From assembly GCA_046046455.1 (NCBI GenBank), contig JBJOJS010000066.1, positions 1 through 64,000 of the forward strand: a DNA stretch of 64,000 nucleotides. The letters are read 5' to 3'. Of the stretch, positions 10,604 through 19,994 are shown piece after piece. Position 1 is the stretch's first letter, and each line of letters starts with the position of its first letter. The stretch comes from Mxb001 sp046046455. GTDB lineage: Bacteria > Actinomycetota > Actinomycetes > S36-B12. The notes under the pieces are model-generated. The model saw only the letters and a program-made list of their open reading frames with translations. It was not told where the DNA came from and searched no databases. The position numbers and the translations under genes are program-made.

Positions 10604-11818
10604 CTAGGCCATCGCCTTCTGGAGGTTGGCATCGATCGCTGCGAGGAAGTCCTGCGTCGTGAGCCAGGGCTGGTCGGGACCCACGAGCAGCGCGAGGTCC
10701 TTGGTCATCTGACCGGACTCGACGGTCTCGATGCACACCCGCTCCAGCGTCTGGGCGAAGGCGGAGACATCAGGGGTGCCATCGAGCTTGCCGCGATGCT
10801 CGAGTCCTCGGGTCCAAGCGAAGATCGACGCGACCGGGTTCGTCGACGTGGCCTCGCCCCTCTGATGCTGGCGGTAGTGGCGCGTCACGGTGCCGTGCGC
10901 AGCCTCGGCCTCCACCGTGCGGCCATCGGGGGTCATGAGCACGCTGGTCATGAGGCCCAGTGATCCGAAGCCCTGCGCCACAGTGTCGGACTGCACATCG
11001 CCGTCGTAGTTCTTACAGGCCCAGACGTAGCCGCCCTCCCACTTGAGCGCACTGGCGACCATGTCGTCGATGAGTCGGTGCTCGTAAGTGATCCCCGCGG
11101 CCTCGAAGTCCGCCTTGAACTCGGCATCGAAGATCTCGGCGAAGATGTCCTTGAAGCGACCGTCGTAGGCCTTGAGGATCGTGTTCTTGGTCGACATGTA
11201 GACGGGGTACTGGCGCGCGAGCCCGTAGCGGAACGACGCACGAGCGAAGTCGCGGATGGAGTCGTCGAGGTTGTACATGCCCATGGCCACACCCGACTCG
11301 GGGAAGTCGAAGACCTGGAACTCCATCGGCTCGGAGCCATCCGCGGGAGTGAAGGTCATCGTGAGCGTGCCGGGACCGGGCACCTTGAAGTCAGTGGCGC
11401 GGTACTGGTCACCGAAGGCATGGCGGCCGACGATGATCGGCTTGGTCCACGTCGGCACGAGCCGAGGGATGTTGGACATGATGATCGGCTCGCGGAAGAT
11501 CACGCCGCCGAGGATGTTGCGGATCGTGCCATTGGGCGACTTCCACATCTTCTTGAGACCGAACTCCTCGACCCGGGCCTCGTCGGGAGTGATGGTGGCG
11601 CACTTGACTCCAACGCCGTACTCCAGGATGGCGTTGGCCGCGTCGATGGTCACCTGGTCGTCCGTCGCGTCCCGGTGCTCGATGCCGAGGTCGTAGTACC
11701 TCAGGTCGACGTCGAGGTAGGGCAGGATCAACTGGTCCTTGATGAACTGCCAGATGATGCGGGTCATCTCGTCGCCGTCGAGCTCGACGACCGGATTGAC
11801 CACCTTGATCTTCGCCAC
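10604..11818 (-). CDS. icd: NADP-dependent isocitrate dehydrogenase (dimeric, eukaryote-like type)
   Basis: Oxidative decarboxylation of isocitrate to 2-oxoglutarate (404 aa). The sequence is of the IDH1/2-like homodimeric type (ELDGDEMTRIIW near the start; NGTIRNILGG and KNYDGDVQSD further in), not the monomeric IDH found in some actinobacteria. GTG start with a good SD (AAGGAAAGAG) upstream. mdh lies 48 nt upstream on the same strand and xth 3 nt downstream. Confidence 0.96.
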   Translation of the reverse strand: MAKIKVVNPVVELDGDEMTRIIWQFIKDQLILPYLDVDLRYYDLGIEHRDATDDQVTIDAANAILEYGVGVKCATITPDEARVEEFGLKKMWKSPNGTIRNILGGVIFREPIIMSNIPRLVPTWTKPIIVGRHAFGDQYRATDFKVPGPGTLTMTFTPADGSEPMEFQVFDFPESGVAMGMYNLDDSIRDFARASFRYGLARQYPVYMSTKNTILKAYDGRFKDIFAEIFDAEFKADFEAAGITYEHRLIDDMVASALKWEGGYVWACKNYDGDVQSDTVAQGFGSLGLMTSVLMTPDGRTVEAEAAHGTVTRHYRQHQRGEATSTNPVASIFAWTRGLEHRGKLDGTPDVSAFAQTLERVCIETVESGQMTKDLALLVGPDQPWLTTQDFLAAIDANLQKAMA

Positions 11819-11866
11819 GTTGACGCTCTTTCCTTCGTTAATGTCGGTCGTGAGTAGGTGCGCGGA

Positions 11867-12856
11867 CTAGAGGAGGCCGAGAGCTGCGACCGCGTCGCGC
11901 TCCTCCTGGAGTTCGGCCACCGAGGCATCGATGCGCGCCCGTGAGAAGTCGTCGATCTCCAGGCCCTGGACGATCTCCCAGGCCCCGTTGCGGGACACGC
12001 AGGGGAAGCCGGAGATGATCCCCTCGGGGATGCCGTAGGAGCCGTCGGACGGGACTCCCGCTGAGACCCAGTCACCCTCCGGCGTGCCCAGCACCCAGTC
12101 GTGCACGTGATCGATCGCCGCGTTGGCCGCTGATGCGGCCGAGGATGCACCGCGGGCATCGATGATCGCTGCTCCGCGCTTGGCCACCGTGGGGATGAAG
12201 ACGTCGGCGACCCAGGCCTGGTCGCCCACGACCTCGGATGCCGGCTCACCCTTCACCGTGGCGTGCGTGATGTCCGGGTACTGGGAGGCGGAGTGGTTGC
12301 CCCACACGATGACCTTGTCCACGTCCGTGACGGCGGAGCCCGTCCGCTGGGCCAACTGCGTGACGGCGCGGTTGTGGTCCAGGCGCATCATCGCGGTGAA
12401 GCGCTCACGGGGGATGTCGGGCGCGTGGGCCTGGGCGATCAGCGCGTTGGTGTTGGCCGGGTTGCCGACCACGAGGATGCGCACGTCGTCTGCCGCACCG
12501 GCATTGAGGGCCTCGCCCTGGGGCTTGAAGATGCCGCCGTTCGCCTCGAGCAGATCACGGCGTTCCATGCCGGGGCCGCGCGGGCGAGCACCCACGAGCA
12601 GGGCGACGTTGACGCCGTCGAACGCAGCCCGGGGGTCATCAGTGATGTCGATGCCGGCGAGCAGGGGGAAGGCGCAGTCGTCGAGCTCCATTGCGGTGCC
12701 TTCGGCTGCCTGGAGCGCGGGGGTGATCTCCAGCATGCGCAGTCGCACCGGCACATCGGGACCCAGCAACTGACCCGAGGCGATGCGGAAGAGCAGTGCG
12801 TAGCCGATCTGGCCGGCGGCCCCGGTGACGGCGACGTTGACGGGGGTGCGAGACAC
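11867..12856 (-). CDS. mdh: Malate dehydrogenase
   Basis: NAD-dependent malate-oxaloacetate interconversion (about 330 aa). The nucleotide motif GAAGQIGYALLFRIA is at the N-terminus, the substrate-binding region is around NPANTNALIAQ and MMRLDHNRA, and the catalytic histidine is in GNHSASQYPD. An ATG two codons upstream (12862) directly abuts GAGGAG, too close for initiation; the GTG at 12856 has that SD at about 8 nt and is preferred. It is of the LDH-like MDH type that forms a group with cytosolic enzymes. Confidence 0.95.
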   Translation of the reverse strand: MSRTPVNVAVTGAAGQIGYALLFRIASGQLLGPDVPVRLRMLEITPALQAAEGTAMELDDCAFPLLAGIDITDDPRAAFDGVNVALLVGARPRGPGMERRDLLEANGGIFKPQGEALNAGAADDVRILVVGNPANTNALIAQAHAPDIPRERFTAMMRLDHNRAVTQLAQRTGSAVTDVDKVIVWGNHSASQYPDITHATVKGEPASEVVGDQAWVADVFIPTVAKRGAAIIDARGASSAASAANAAIDHVHDWVLGTPEGDWVSAGVPSDGSYGIPEGIISGFPCVSRNGAWEIVQGLEIDDFSRARIDASVAELQEERDAVAALGLL

Positions 12857-12952
12857 GGGCATCTCCTCAGGGGTCCTCAGCCTGCACGAGGACCACGTCG
12901 GCGGCCCTCCATCTGCGACGTGCCCAACGCTAGTCCCCGCACCGCCGACGTC

Positions 12953-13258
12953 TCACGCTGGGGGAGGCACCCAGAGGGCGAAGACGACAAGGGCCCCGCC
13001 CAGGGTGCCCAGCACGATGAGATCCACTCGCTTGGACCGCACGGCGAGCATGCCGGCACGGTCCGTCGGAAGGACCAGGCGCAGGATGAAGGCGAGCACG
13101 AGGCTCGCGGCGAGCATGAGCGAGCCGAGGCGGAAGCGGTCGAGGGCGACGACGGTGAGGGACGCAATGACTCCCAGCAGGACGACCGCGAGCGGCCACT
13201 GCCGCCACCAGCCGTGCCGGCGCGGCCGGAGTCGATGGACCTCTGCCATGCCGCTCAC
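12953..13258 (-). CDS. DUF3017 small membrane protein
   Basis: A 101-aa protein with a basic N-terminus and three hydrophobic segments (about 23-40, 45-62 and 80-97). It resembles the actinobacterial DUF3017 family, which commonly follows folD; its function is unknown. The folD stop TAG at 13268-13270 forms the first three bases of TAGGCT, which ends exactly 6 nt before this GTG, so the gene may have its own leaderless promoter inside the folD stop codon. Confidence 0.8.
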   Translation of the reverse strand: MSGMAEVHRLRPRRHGWWRQWPLAVVLLGVIASLTVVALDRFRLGSLMLAASLVLAFILRLVLPTDRAGMLAVRSKRVDLIVLGTLGGALVVFALWVPPPA

Positions 13259-13264
13259 GCGGGC

Positions 13265-13270
13265 AGCCTA
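13265..13270 (-). promoter_or_regulatory. -10 box of the DUF3017 gene, overlapping the folD stop
   Basis: TAGGCT on the minus strand; its TAG is the folD stop codon. Six bases separate it from the GTG at 13258. Confidence 0.5.
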
Positions 13271-14113
13271 CGACCGCTCTGCTGCCTCGACGACGTTGGC
13301 AATGAGCATCGCCCGCGTCATGGGACCCGTGCCTCCGGGCATGGGCGCGATCCATCCGGCAACGTCCGCGCACGCCGGGTCGATGTCTCCTACCAGCCCG
13401 GCGTCGGTGCGGGTGATGCCCACGTCGACCAGGGCTGCTCCCGGCTTCACGATGTCGGGGCTGATGACATGGGGCACCCCGGCCGCGGCTACGACGATGT
13501 CAGCAGCTGCGACGTGCTGGGCCATGTCCTTCGTGCCCGTGTGGCACAGCGTCACGGTCGCGTTCTCCTGCCGCCTCGTGAGGAGGAGGCCGAGCGGGCG
13601 ACCCACGGTGATGCCTCGACCCACGATGCACACCTCGGCACCCGCGATCGGGACGTCGTAGGCACGGAGCAACTCGACGATGCCGCGGGGGGTGCACGGC
13701 AGTGGAGCGTCGATCCCGAGCACGAGACGCCCGAGGTTCATCGGATGCAGACCATCGGCGTCCTTCGCGGGATCCATGATCTCGAGCACGCGATTGCTGT
13801 CGAGTCCCTTGGGCAGCGGCAACTGCACGATGTAGCCGGTGACGGCGGGATCGTCGTTGAGCCTGCGCACCTCCTGCTCGACCTCGGCCTGGGTGGCCGT
13901 CGCGGGCATATCGACCCGGATGGAGGCAATGCCGACCTCCGCGCAGTCGCGATGCTTGCCACCCACGTAGGCGTGGCTGCCTGGATCGTCTCCCACGAGC
14001 ACGGTCGCCAGGCCCGGGGTGATGCCACGCGCGCGCAGCGCGGCGACGCGCGTCGCGAGGTCAGCCTTCACCGCTGCTGCCGTGGCCTTGCCGTCGAGGA
14101 TGGTTGCGGTCAT
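13268..14113 (-). CDS. folD: Bifunctional methylenetetrahydrofolate dehydrogenase/cyclohydrolase
   Basis: Two steps of one-carbon metabolism between 5,10-methylene- and 10-formyl-THF (281 aa); the latter is the cofactor of PurN and PurH encoded nearby. The N-terminal domain carries the Tyr/Lys catalytic pair in HAYVGGKHRDCAEVG; the Rossmann half has IVGRGITVGRPLGLLL and the block QLPLPKGLD. Start is at the ATG at 14113, with TAGGTT 7 nt upstream and no SD. Confidence 0.96.
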   Translation of the reverse strand: MTATILDGKATAAAVKADLATRVAALRARGITPGLATVLVGDDPGSHAYVGGKHRDCAEVGIASIRVDMPATATQAEVEQEVRRLNDDPAVTGYIVQLPLPKGLDSNRVLEIMDPAKDADGLHPMNLGRLVLGIDAPLPCTPRGIVELLRAYDVPIAGAEVCIVGRGITVGRPLGLLLTRRQENATVTLCHTGTKDMAQHVAAADIVVAAAGVPHVISPDIVKPGAALVDVGITRTDAGLVGDIDPACADVAGWIAPMPGGTGPMTRAMLIANVVEAAERS

Positions 14114-14120
14114 GGCGCAA

Positions 14121-14126
14121 AACCTA
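14121..14126 (-). promoter_or_regulatory. -10 box of folD
   Basis: Minus-strand TAGGTT with a 7-nt spacer to the ATG at 14113 and no SD; near-leaderless. Confidence 0.5.
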
Positions 14127-15101
14127 GTGACCCGATGTGCGGCGCAGATGAGGGGCCCACGTGGACAGGCTGCCTACCGCGACGGCGACGGCGGCGAGCA
14201 GCACTCCGGCCACTAGGGTGAGATGGAAGGTGACTCCCGCTGCGGGCACCAGCCAGTCGAGCAGCAGCGCCCCCGTGAGTTGCCCTGTGATGGCGAGGAG
14301 CGCGAAGAGGAGCACCCCGAGCCGCTGCACGACCCATGCGGCAGCCGCAATGAAGAGCACGCCGATGGTGCCGCCGAGATAGAGCCACCACGGCCCGGAT
14401 GGGAGTGATCCCGGATCGAATTCGGTGAAGCCCCAGGCGAGCCCCAGTACTGCCCCGAGCATCACGGTGCCGAAAGTGAAGTTGATCCACGCTGCAGTCC
14501 ACGCGTTGCGCGCTGTCGCACCCACCCGACCGTTGATCGCCTGCTGGACAGCGATCGCGAGGCCGGCGACCAGCGCGGCGACCACAGCGAAGGTCGACCC
14601 CTCCACTCCACCGCCCAGCCGGTCAGAGACTGCGATGACGACGGCTCCCACGGCGAGGATCGCGGAGATGACACGGGTGGGGGTCACCGACTGCCGACCC
14701 GCCGGACCGAGGCCGAGGCGATCGACCACGATGCTGTTGGAAACCTGGCCGGCGACCACCGCCACGGTGAAGACAGCCACTCCGATGAGAGGCACGGTCG
14801 CACTCTGCACCGCGACGAAGAACCCTCCGAGCAGCCCACCGATCACCTGCCACCAGCGCAGGCTCCCCGAGCGCAGCGCGGTGCCCACCGACGCCAGTCC
14901 GCGGCGCACTCCCGGACTGGCGATGAGGATGACGGTGAGCAGGATCCAGCCGGTCCCGAAGCTCACGAGCGCGGCCTGCAGGCCGCTCTGGGTGACGCTG
15001 GCCAACTCGCCGTTGATGCGGGATTGCATCGCGGTGAGCCCGCCGACGGTAAAGGCCGTGGCGCCGGCGACGAGTGCGCGGCCACGCACTCCCGTCGTCA
15101 T
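14124..15101 (-). CDS. DMT-family transporter of the YdcZ (DUF606) duplicated type
   Basis: A 325-aa polytopic membrane protein with about ten helices built from two homologous halves. The internal repeat is visible: AMQSRINGELA near residue 24 recurs as AVQQAINGRVGA near 185. The family is predicted to export small molecules; no substrate can be assigned. The ATG at 15101 has an AGGGG site 5 nt upstream, better than the GTG two codons earlier, which overlaps that site. It ends 10 nt before folD starts. Confidence 0.8.
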   Translation of the reverse strand: MTTGVRGRALVAGATAFTVGGLTAMQSRINGELASVTQSGLQAALVSFGTGWILLTVILIASPGVRRGLASVGTALRSGSLRWWQVIGGLLGGFFVAVQSATVPLIGVAVFTVAVVAGQVSNSIVVDRLGLGPAGRQSVTPTRVISAILAVGAVVIAVSDRLGGGVEGSTFAVVAALVAGLAIAVQQAINGRVGATARNAWTAAWINFTFGTVMLGAVLGLAWGFTEFDPGSLPSGPWWLYLGGTIGVLFIAAAAWVVQRLGVLLFALLAITGQLTGALLLDWLVPAAGVTFHLTLVAGVLLAAVAVAVGSLSTWAPHLRRTSGH

Positions 15102-15130
15102 GGGCACCCCTCGCTGTGCGTCACGAAGGC

Positions 15131-16699
15131 TCAGTGGAAGAAGTGCCGCGTGCCGGTGAGGTACATGCTCGCGCCCGCCGCCTCGGCCGCCGCGATCACT
15201 TCCTCATCCCGGACCGAACCGCCGGGCTGGACGACGGCGCGGACGCCGGCTGCGAGGAGCACCTCGAGTCCGTCGGGGAAGGGGAAGAAGGCGTCCGACG
15301 CCGCCACGGAGCCACGAGCGCGATCCTCGCCAGCCCGCGTGACCGCCAGGCGAGCCGCATCGACACGGTTGACCTGCCCCATGCCGATGCCCACCGCGGC
15401 ACCGTCCTTGGCAAGAAGGATCGCGTTGGACTTGGGTGCCCGCACGGCCCGCCAGGCGAAGGCCAGATCCTCCATGGTCGCGGCGTCCACCGGCGCTCCG
15501 GCGACGAGGCGCCAGGTCGCGGGATCATCACCGTCCGCGCGCAGATCATCGGCACCCTGCAGGAGGACCCCACCGGAGATCGGGCGCAGGTCGACCCATC
15601 CGCGCTCGGGGCGCGGCTCGGCACGCAGGATCCGCAGGCCCTTGCGTTCACTGAGAAGCACCAAGGCCTCGTCGTCGTAGCCGGGTGCGACGACGACCTC
15701 GGTGAAGACATCCGCCATCGCTTCGGCCATCGCCCGTGTCACGGGACGATTCGCCGCGACGACGCCGCCGAAAGCCGACACCGGATCCGTGGCGAAGGAC
15801 TTCTCGTAGGCATCGGCGATATCCGCGCCCACGGCGATCCCGCAGGGATTGGCGTGCTTGATGATGGCGACAGCGGGCTGGCCGTGGTCGTACGCCGCAC
15901 GCCATGCGGCGTCAGCATCGACGTAGTTGTTGTAGGACATCTCCTTGCCGTTGAGCTGCTCGGCGCGCGCGAGTCCGGGACGCGAGAAATCCGCGGCGTA
16001 GATCGCAGCGGATTGATGAGGGTTCTCGCCGTAGCGCAGTACCGCCTGGCGCTCCCAGGCCTGGCCCAGCCAGGTGGGGAATCCCGATCCATCGGGCGCG
16101 ATGACATTACCCATCCAGGTCGCGACGGCCACGTCGTAGGCGGCGGTATGCGCGAAGGCCTCCGCGGCGAGCCGCTGGCGCTCCTGGAGAGTGAACCCCC
16201 CGGCGCTCACCGCCTCGATCACCCGGGGGTAGTTGCCCGGATCCACGACCACGGCGACGCTGGCGTGGTTCTTGGCCGACGCGCGCACCATGGCGGGTCC
16301 GCCGATGTCGATCTGCTCGATGCAGTCGTCCGCACTCGCACCGGATGCCACCGTGCTCGTGAAGGGATAGAGGTTGACCACCACCAACTCGAAGGGCGCG
16401 ATACCGAGCGCGTCGAGTTGCTCGACATGATCCGGGACCCGCATGTCGGCCAGAAGTCCGGCATGCACGCGAGGGTGGAGCGTCTTGACTCGACCGTCGA
16501 GGCACTCAGGGAAGCCGGTCAGGTCGGAGACAGGCGTCACCGCAATGCCCGCCTGCTCGATCTGGGCCGCCGTCGATCCCGTCGACACGATCTCGACGCC
16601 GGCAGCATCGAGTGCCGCGACGAGCTCGAGCAGCCCGGACTTGTCGTATACGGAGATGAGGGCTCGCCGGATGGACCTGCGATCGGAGTCTGCGCTCAC
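15131..16699 (-). CDS. purH: Bifunctional AICAR formyltransferase/IMP cyclohydrolase
   Basis: Last two steps of IMP synthesis (522 aa). The N-terminal MGS-like cyclohydrolase domain has VYDKSGL, STGSTA and VKTLHPRVHAGLL; the C-terminal transformylase has the catalytic block KHANPCGIA and ends in YLTGTRHFFH. An ATG exists 15 codons upstream, but the GTG at 16699 forms a GTGA overlap with the purN stop and gives the normal N-terminus. purN-purH coupling is conserved in actinobacteria. Confidence 0.97.
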   Translation of the reverse strand: MSADSDRRSIRRALISVYDKSGLLELVAALDAAGVEIVSTGSTAAQIEQAGIAVTPVSDLTGFPECLDGRVKTLHPRVHAGLLADMRVPDHVEQLDALGIAPFELVVVNLYPFTSTVASGASADDCIEQIDIGGPAMVRASAKNHASVAVVVDPGNYPRVIEAVSAGGFTLQERQRLAAEAFAHTAAYDVAVATWMGNVIAPDGSGFPTWLGQAWERQAVLRYGENPHQSAAIYAADFSRPGLARAEQLNGKEMSYNNYVDADAAWRAAYDHGQPAVAIIKHANPCGIAVGADIADAYEKSFATDPVSAFGGVVAANRPVTRAMAEAMADVFTEVVVAPGYDDEALVLLSERKGLRILRAEPRPERGWVDLRPISGGVLLQGADDLRADGDDPATWRLVAGAPVDAATMEDLAFAWRAVRAPKSNAILLAKDGAAVGIGMGQVNRVDAARLAVTRAGEDRARGSVAASDAFFPFPDGLEVLLAAGVRAVVQPGGSVRDEEVIAAAEAAGASMYLTGTRHFFH

Positions 16700-17292
16700 G
16701 GGATGCTCACCTTCCTGCCGTCGACCGTGCAGCCCTGCGCGCACAGACGGGTCACGATATCCACGAGGAGCTCCCGCTCCACTACCTTGATCCGCTCGTG
16801 GACACTCGTCTCGTCATCGCCATCGCGGATCTCGACCGCACCCTGGGCGAGGATCGGGCCCGTGTCCACGCCTGCATCGACGAGATGCACAGTGCAACCC
16901 GTGATCCGGACTCCGTAGGCCAAGGCATCGCGGACACCGTGCGCGCCAGGGAAGGCGGGGAGCAGGGCCGGATGGGTGTTGATGATTCGCGAAGGGAAAG
17001 CCGCGAGCACTGAGTGGCCCAGGATGCGCATGAACCCCGCGCACACGATCCACGCCGGGTCGAATGTCGCAATCGCCGATGCGAGTGCGCGATCCCAGTC
17101 CGCACGCTCGGGATAGTCGGTCGACGCGACGACGGACGTGGGAATCCCCGCCGCCACCGCACGATCGAGTCCGGCGGCATCGACGCGATCCGAGACCACG
17201 CCAACGATCTCGTACGCATCCTGCGAGGCGTCGATGAGCGCCTGGAGGTTGGTGCCGCCTCCGGAGACCAGGACGACCAGTCGCGCGGGCAC
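16696..17292 (-). CDS. purN: Phosphoribosylglycinamide formyltransferase
   Basis: Transfers a formyl group from 10-formyl-THF to GAR (198 aa). LVSGGGTNLQALID is at the N-terminus; the catalytic Asn-His is in NTHPALLPAFPG and the Asp in DAGVDTGPILAQ. An ATG two bases upstream is in another frame. The GTG at 17292 is the in-frame start and is supported by TAGGGT exactly 6 nt upstream. Coupled to purH by GTGA. Confidence 0.96.
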   Translation of the reverse strand: MPARLVVLVSGGGTNLQALIDASQDAYEIVGVVSDRVDAAGLDRAVAAGIPTSVVASTDYPERADWDRALASAIATFDPAWIVCAGFMRILGHSVLAAFPSRIINTHPALLPAFPGAHGVRDALAYGVRITGCTVHLVDAGVDTGPILAQGAVEIRDGDDETSVHERIKVVERELLVDIVTRLCAQGCTVDGRKVSIP

Positions 17293-17298
17293 ATCGCG

Positions 17299-17304
17299 AC
17301 CCTA
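17299..17304 (-). promoter_or_regulatory. Leaderless-type -10 box of purN
   Basis: Minus-strand TAGGGT, six bases, then GTG at 17292. It would allow purNH to be transcribed independently of the genes upstream. Confidence 0.6.
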
Positions 17305-17886
17305 TCGCTGCTGCGACACGCCTCCGCGAGCCATCACGACGACATCGCCACCCAGATAGTCGGCATAGCCCCGCAGGAGGCGGTTGCTGTCCCAGAGCGG
17401 TGACAGGCCGACCGCGAGCGTCACGAGCCAGGCAAAGGGTCCGATCACGGGGATGAAGGCCAGCAGGCCCGCAGCGCCGTACAGGGCGAACCATCTGCGC
17501 GCAGCCAGAGGCCAGCCGGGACGCTCCCCGGTGTCGGAGCGCACGCAGCGGATGCCCATCGCCCACCCACCCAGGGTGCGACCCCAGGTCGCCATGAGCG
17601 TGATGGTGTAGGCGGCAGTGAGCACGACGAAGACGGCCAGGGGCATCCAGAGCGGCAGGTTCAGTGAGGCGTCGATGGTGCGCTCACCGGAGGTCGCGTC
17701 GATGCGGATGCGCGTGATGCCCGATGTGAGTCCTTCGAGTGCTGACGATGCGATGCCCGCGACAACGAGGAGGAGGACCATATCGATCAGCGCGCCACCT
17801 GCACGTCGTGACATCGGCGCAAGGGAGAAGGCGGGCTTGGCCTGACGCGATTCCGCGCGACGAGGCACTCGCATAGTGCTAGACAT
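17302..17886 (-). CDS. RDD-family membrane protein
   Basis: A 194-aa protein with the RDD signature: an Arg near the first helix (SRRAGGALIDMVLLLVVAGI) and TWGRTLGGWAMGIRCV, with three to four hydrophobic helices. Function unknown. The ATG at 17886 has GAGAGG 7 nt upstream and overlaps the end of the PerM-like gene by 8 nt; a second ATG four codons in (17874) has no SD. Confidence 0.75.
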   Translation of the reverse strand: MSSTMRVPRRAESRQAKPAFSLAPMSRRAGGALIDMVLLLVVAGIASSALEGLTSGITRIRIDATSGERTIDASLNLPLWMPLAVFVVLTAAYTITLMATWGRTLGGWAMGIRCVRSDTGERPGWPLAARRWFALYGAAGLLAFIPVIGPFAWLVTLAVGLSPLWDSNRLLRGYADYLGGDVVVMARGGVSQQR

Positions 17887-19039
17887 GCGCCGGCCTCTCA
17901 GGCCAGGCCGTGACGGCGATCGCGCCCACGGCAATGAGAGCACCACCGACGCCCGCGACCAGCAGGGGCGCGGGCCCGAGACCCTGCAGCGACGTGTCAC
18001 CCAAGGCACCGGTCGATAGCCATGCGGCAATGGCGAGAACCACCGACGCAGAGGTCGCCGCACCCAGAGCGACGAGTGCTCCGCGCATGCCATTGAGCCC
18101 ACGTCGGCGCAGGAGGGCGCCGGCGACCGCGCCCGCGGCGACCACCAGGGCGGGGAGCAGGAGCGCTCCCGCTGGCGGTTGATCCGGCAGGACGGCGAAC
18201 AGCGGAAATCCCGGCAGGGCTGCGGAGGCGGGGTCACCGTACGGCGCCACGACGGTGCCCACGGACACGGTCACACCCGGTCCCAGGAGGTAGGCGAGGG
18301 ACCAGACAATCGCGACGGGGAGATAGCCGAGGGTCAGCGATGCAAGAAGGAGTAGACCGGCAGCGCCGGCGTCGAGCTCGACGAGCAGCGCGGTGATCTC
18401 ATCGAAACTCATGACGATGGCGACTGCGAGGATCACGCTGGCCGCAGCCACCAGGCAGAGCAGCGCGACACCGGCGGCCGCAGCGCCATCGCGCACCTGA
18501 TCGGGCAGCGCATCCCGGGAGATGAGATCAGCGCGCCGCAGCACGATAAGGGTGGAGACCGCAGTCATCACGAGACCCGCGACGAGTGCCGTGCGCGCGG
18601 GAGAGATCGCGAGGTTGCGGCTCATGCCCGCGACGATCGCGCCCACCGCAGCGAAACTCACGCCCACGGCGATCGCGACGACGGCAGCCTCACCGCGTCG
18701 GGCCACGGCCGACGCGTCGGCCGCCCAGCGCGATGCTGCCGCGACCGCGATGAGAGGCAGGATCGCGAAGCCGAGAGGAAGCAGCGTGAGCGTCACACCC
18801 GACACCGTCGGCGCCTGGCCCAGGCCGGCCAGCCAGGCCCCGGACGCCACCTCGAGCATCTGCGTCCACTCCTGCGCCCCCGACGGATCCAGCATCCAGG
18901 CGGCCAGAGCGAGGATGGCAAGGGCCAGGTAACTGAAGATCGCCGCGGCAGCTCCGCCGACAGCGCCGGCAACCACGAGGGGCAGCGGCGCTGAGGGCGC
19001 CTGCCCGATCGAGGCGCTCGAACGTGCGGTGAGGCTCAC
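17879..19039 (-). CDS. PerM-like/DUF6350 polytopic membrane protein
   Basis: A 386-aa, very Ala/Val/Leu-rich protein with about ten predicted helices. Composition and position (between sucD and purN) match DUF6350, which includes mycobacterial PerM, a cell-division-linked membrane protein in the same gene order. The call rests mostly on synteny and topology. The GTG start is preceded 6 nt upstream by CAGTCT, one base off the TANNNT pattern. Confidence 0.7.
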   Translation of the reverse strand: MSLTARSSASIGQAPSAPLPLVVAGAVGGAAAAIFSYLALAILALAAWMLDPSGAQEWTQMLEVASGAWLAGLGQAPTVSGVTLTLLPLGFAILPLIAVAAASRWAADASAVARRGEAAVVAIAVGVSFAAVGAIVAGMSRNLAISPARTALVAGLVMTAVSTLIVLRRADLISRDALPDQVRDGAAAAGVALLCLVAAASVILAVAIVMSFDEITALLVELDAGAAGLLLLASLTLGYLPVAIVWSLAYLLGPGVTVSVGTVVAPYGDPASAALPGFPLFAVLPDQPPAGALLLPALVVAAGAVAGALLRRRGLNGMRGALVALGAATSASVVLAIAAWLSTGALGDTSLQGLGPAPLLVAGVGGALIAVGAIAVTAWPERPAHV

Positions 19040-19124
19040 CGGACAAGACTGTCAGCCGAGACGGGCTCGCCCCCGTAACGGCACGCGGGCATCGTGAGTC
19101 ACACGAGCATCACTCGTCATGGGG

Positions 19125-19994
19125 TCAGCCGCGCAGGAGCGCACGCATGAGCCGAGCCGTCTCGCTCGGGGTCTGGCCCACACGCACGCCGACGGCCTCG
19201 AGGGCCTCCTTCTTAGCCGCCGCCGTGCCCGACGAGCCCGAGACGATCGCTCCGGCATGGCCCATGGTCTTGCCCTCGGGGGCGGTGAAGCCCGCGACGT
19301 AGCCGACCACGGGCTTCGTCACGTTGTCCGCGATGAACGCCGCCGCGCGCTCCTCGGCGTCGCCGCCGATTTCGCCGATCATCACGATCGCCTCGGTGGC
19401 GGGATCCGCCTCGAATGCCGCCAAGCAGTCGATGTGCGTGGTGCCGATGATGGGATCTCCACCGATGCCGACGCAGGTGGAGAAGCCGATGTCGTTGAGC
19501 TCGTACATCATCTGGTAGGTCAGCGTGCCGGACTTCGACACGAGACCGATCGGTCCCGGACCGGTGATATCCGCGGGGATGATGCCGGCGTTCGACACTC
19601 CCGGAGAGATGATGCCCGGGCAATTGGGGCCGATGATGCGCGTCGCCCCCGAGTTGACGGCGTACTGGAAGAACTGCGCCGTGTCGTGCACCGGGATGCC
19701 CTCGGTGATCACCACGCACAGTGGGATCTCGGCATCGACAGCCTCCTCGACCGCTGCCTTAGCGAAGCGTGGTGGCACGAAGACGACGCTCACGTTGGCG
19801 CCGGTGGCGATCATGGCCTCACGGACGTCACCGAAGACCGGGATGCCGTCGACCTCCTGCCCGCTCTTGCCCGGCGTGACGCCGGCGACGACCTGGGCAC
19901 CGCTGGCCACCATCCTGCGGGTGTGCTTGGTGCCCTCGGAGCCGGTCATGCCCTGCACGAGGATGCGGCTGTCGGAATCGAGCCAGATCGTCAT
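19125..19994 (-). CDS. sucD: Succinyl-CoA synthetase alpha subunit
   Basis: CoA-binding, phosphohistidine-bearing subunit (289 aa). The Rossmann-like CoA domain starts at RILVQGMTGSEG; GPNCPGIISPG and the active-site histidine region GHAGAIVSG are intact. Its ATG overlaps the end of sucC by 4 nt. Makes ATP or GTP from succinyl-CoA, the product of both the TCA cycle and the mutase encoded here. Confidence 0.97.
   Translation of the reverse strand: MTIWLDSDSRILVQGMTGSEGTKHTRRMVASGAQVVAGVTPGKSGQEVDGIPVFGDVREAMIATGANVSVVFVPPRFAKAAVEEAVDAEIPLCVVITEGIPVHDTAQFFQYAVNSGATRIIGPNCPGIISPGVSNAGIIPADITGPGPIGLVSKSGTLTYQMMYELNDIGFSTCVGIGGDPIIGTTHIDCLAAFEADPATEAIVMIGEIGGDAEERAAAFIADNVTKPVVGYVAGFTAPEGKTMGHAGAIVSGSSGTAAAKKEALEAVGVRVGQTPSETARLMRALLRG

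Noticed and set aside
12263..14221. 652-aa plus-strand open frame across mdh, DUF3017 and folD
   Set aside because: It spans three real genes and their gaps on the other strand and has no recognisable domain.
17290..17294. ATG at 17294 as purN start
   Set aside because: It is out of frame with purN; the GTG at 17292 gives the PurN N-terminus and the correct leaderless spacing.
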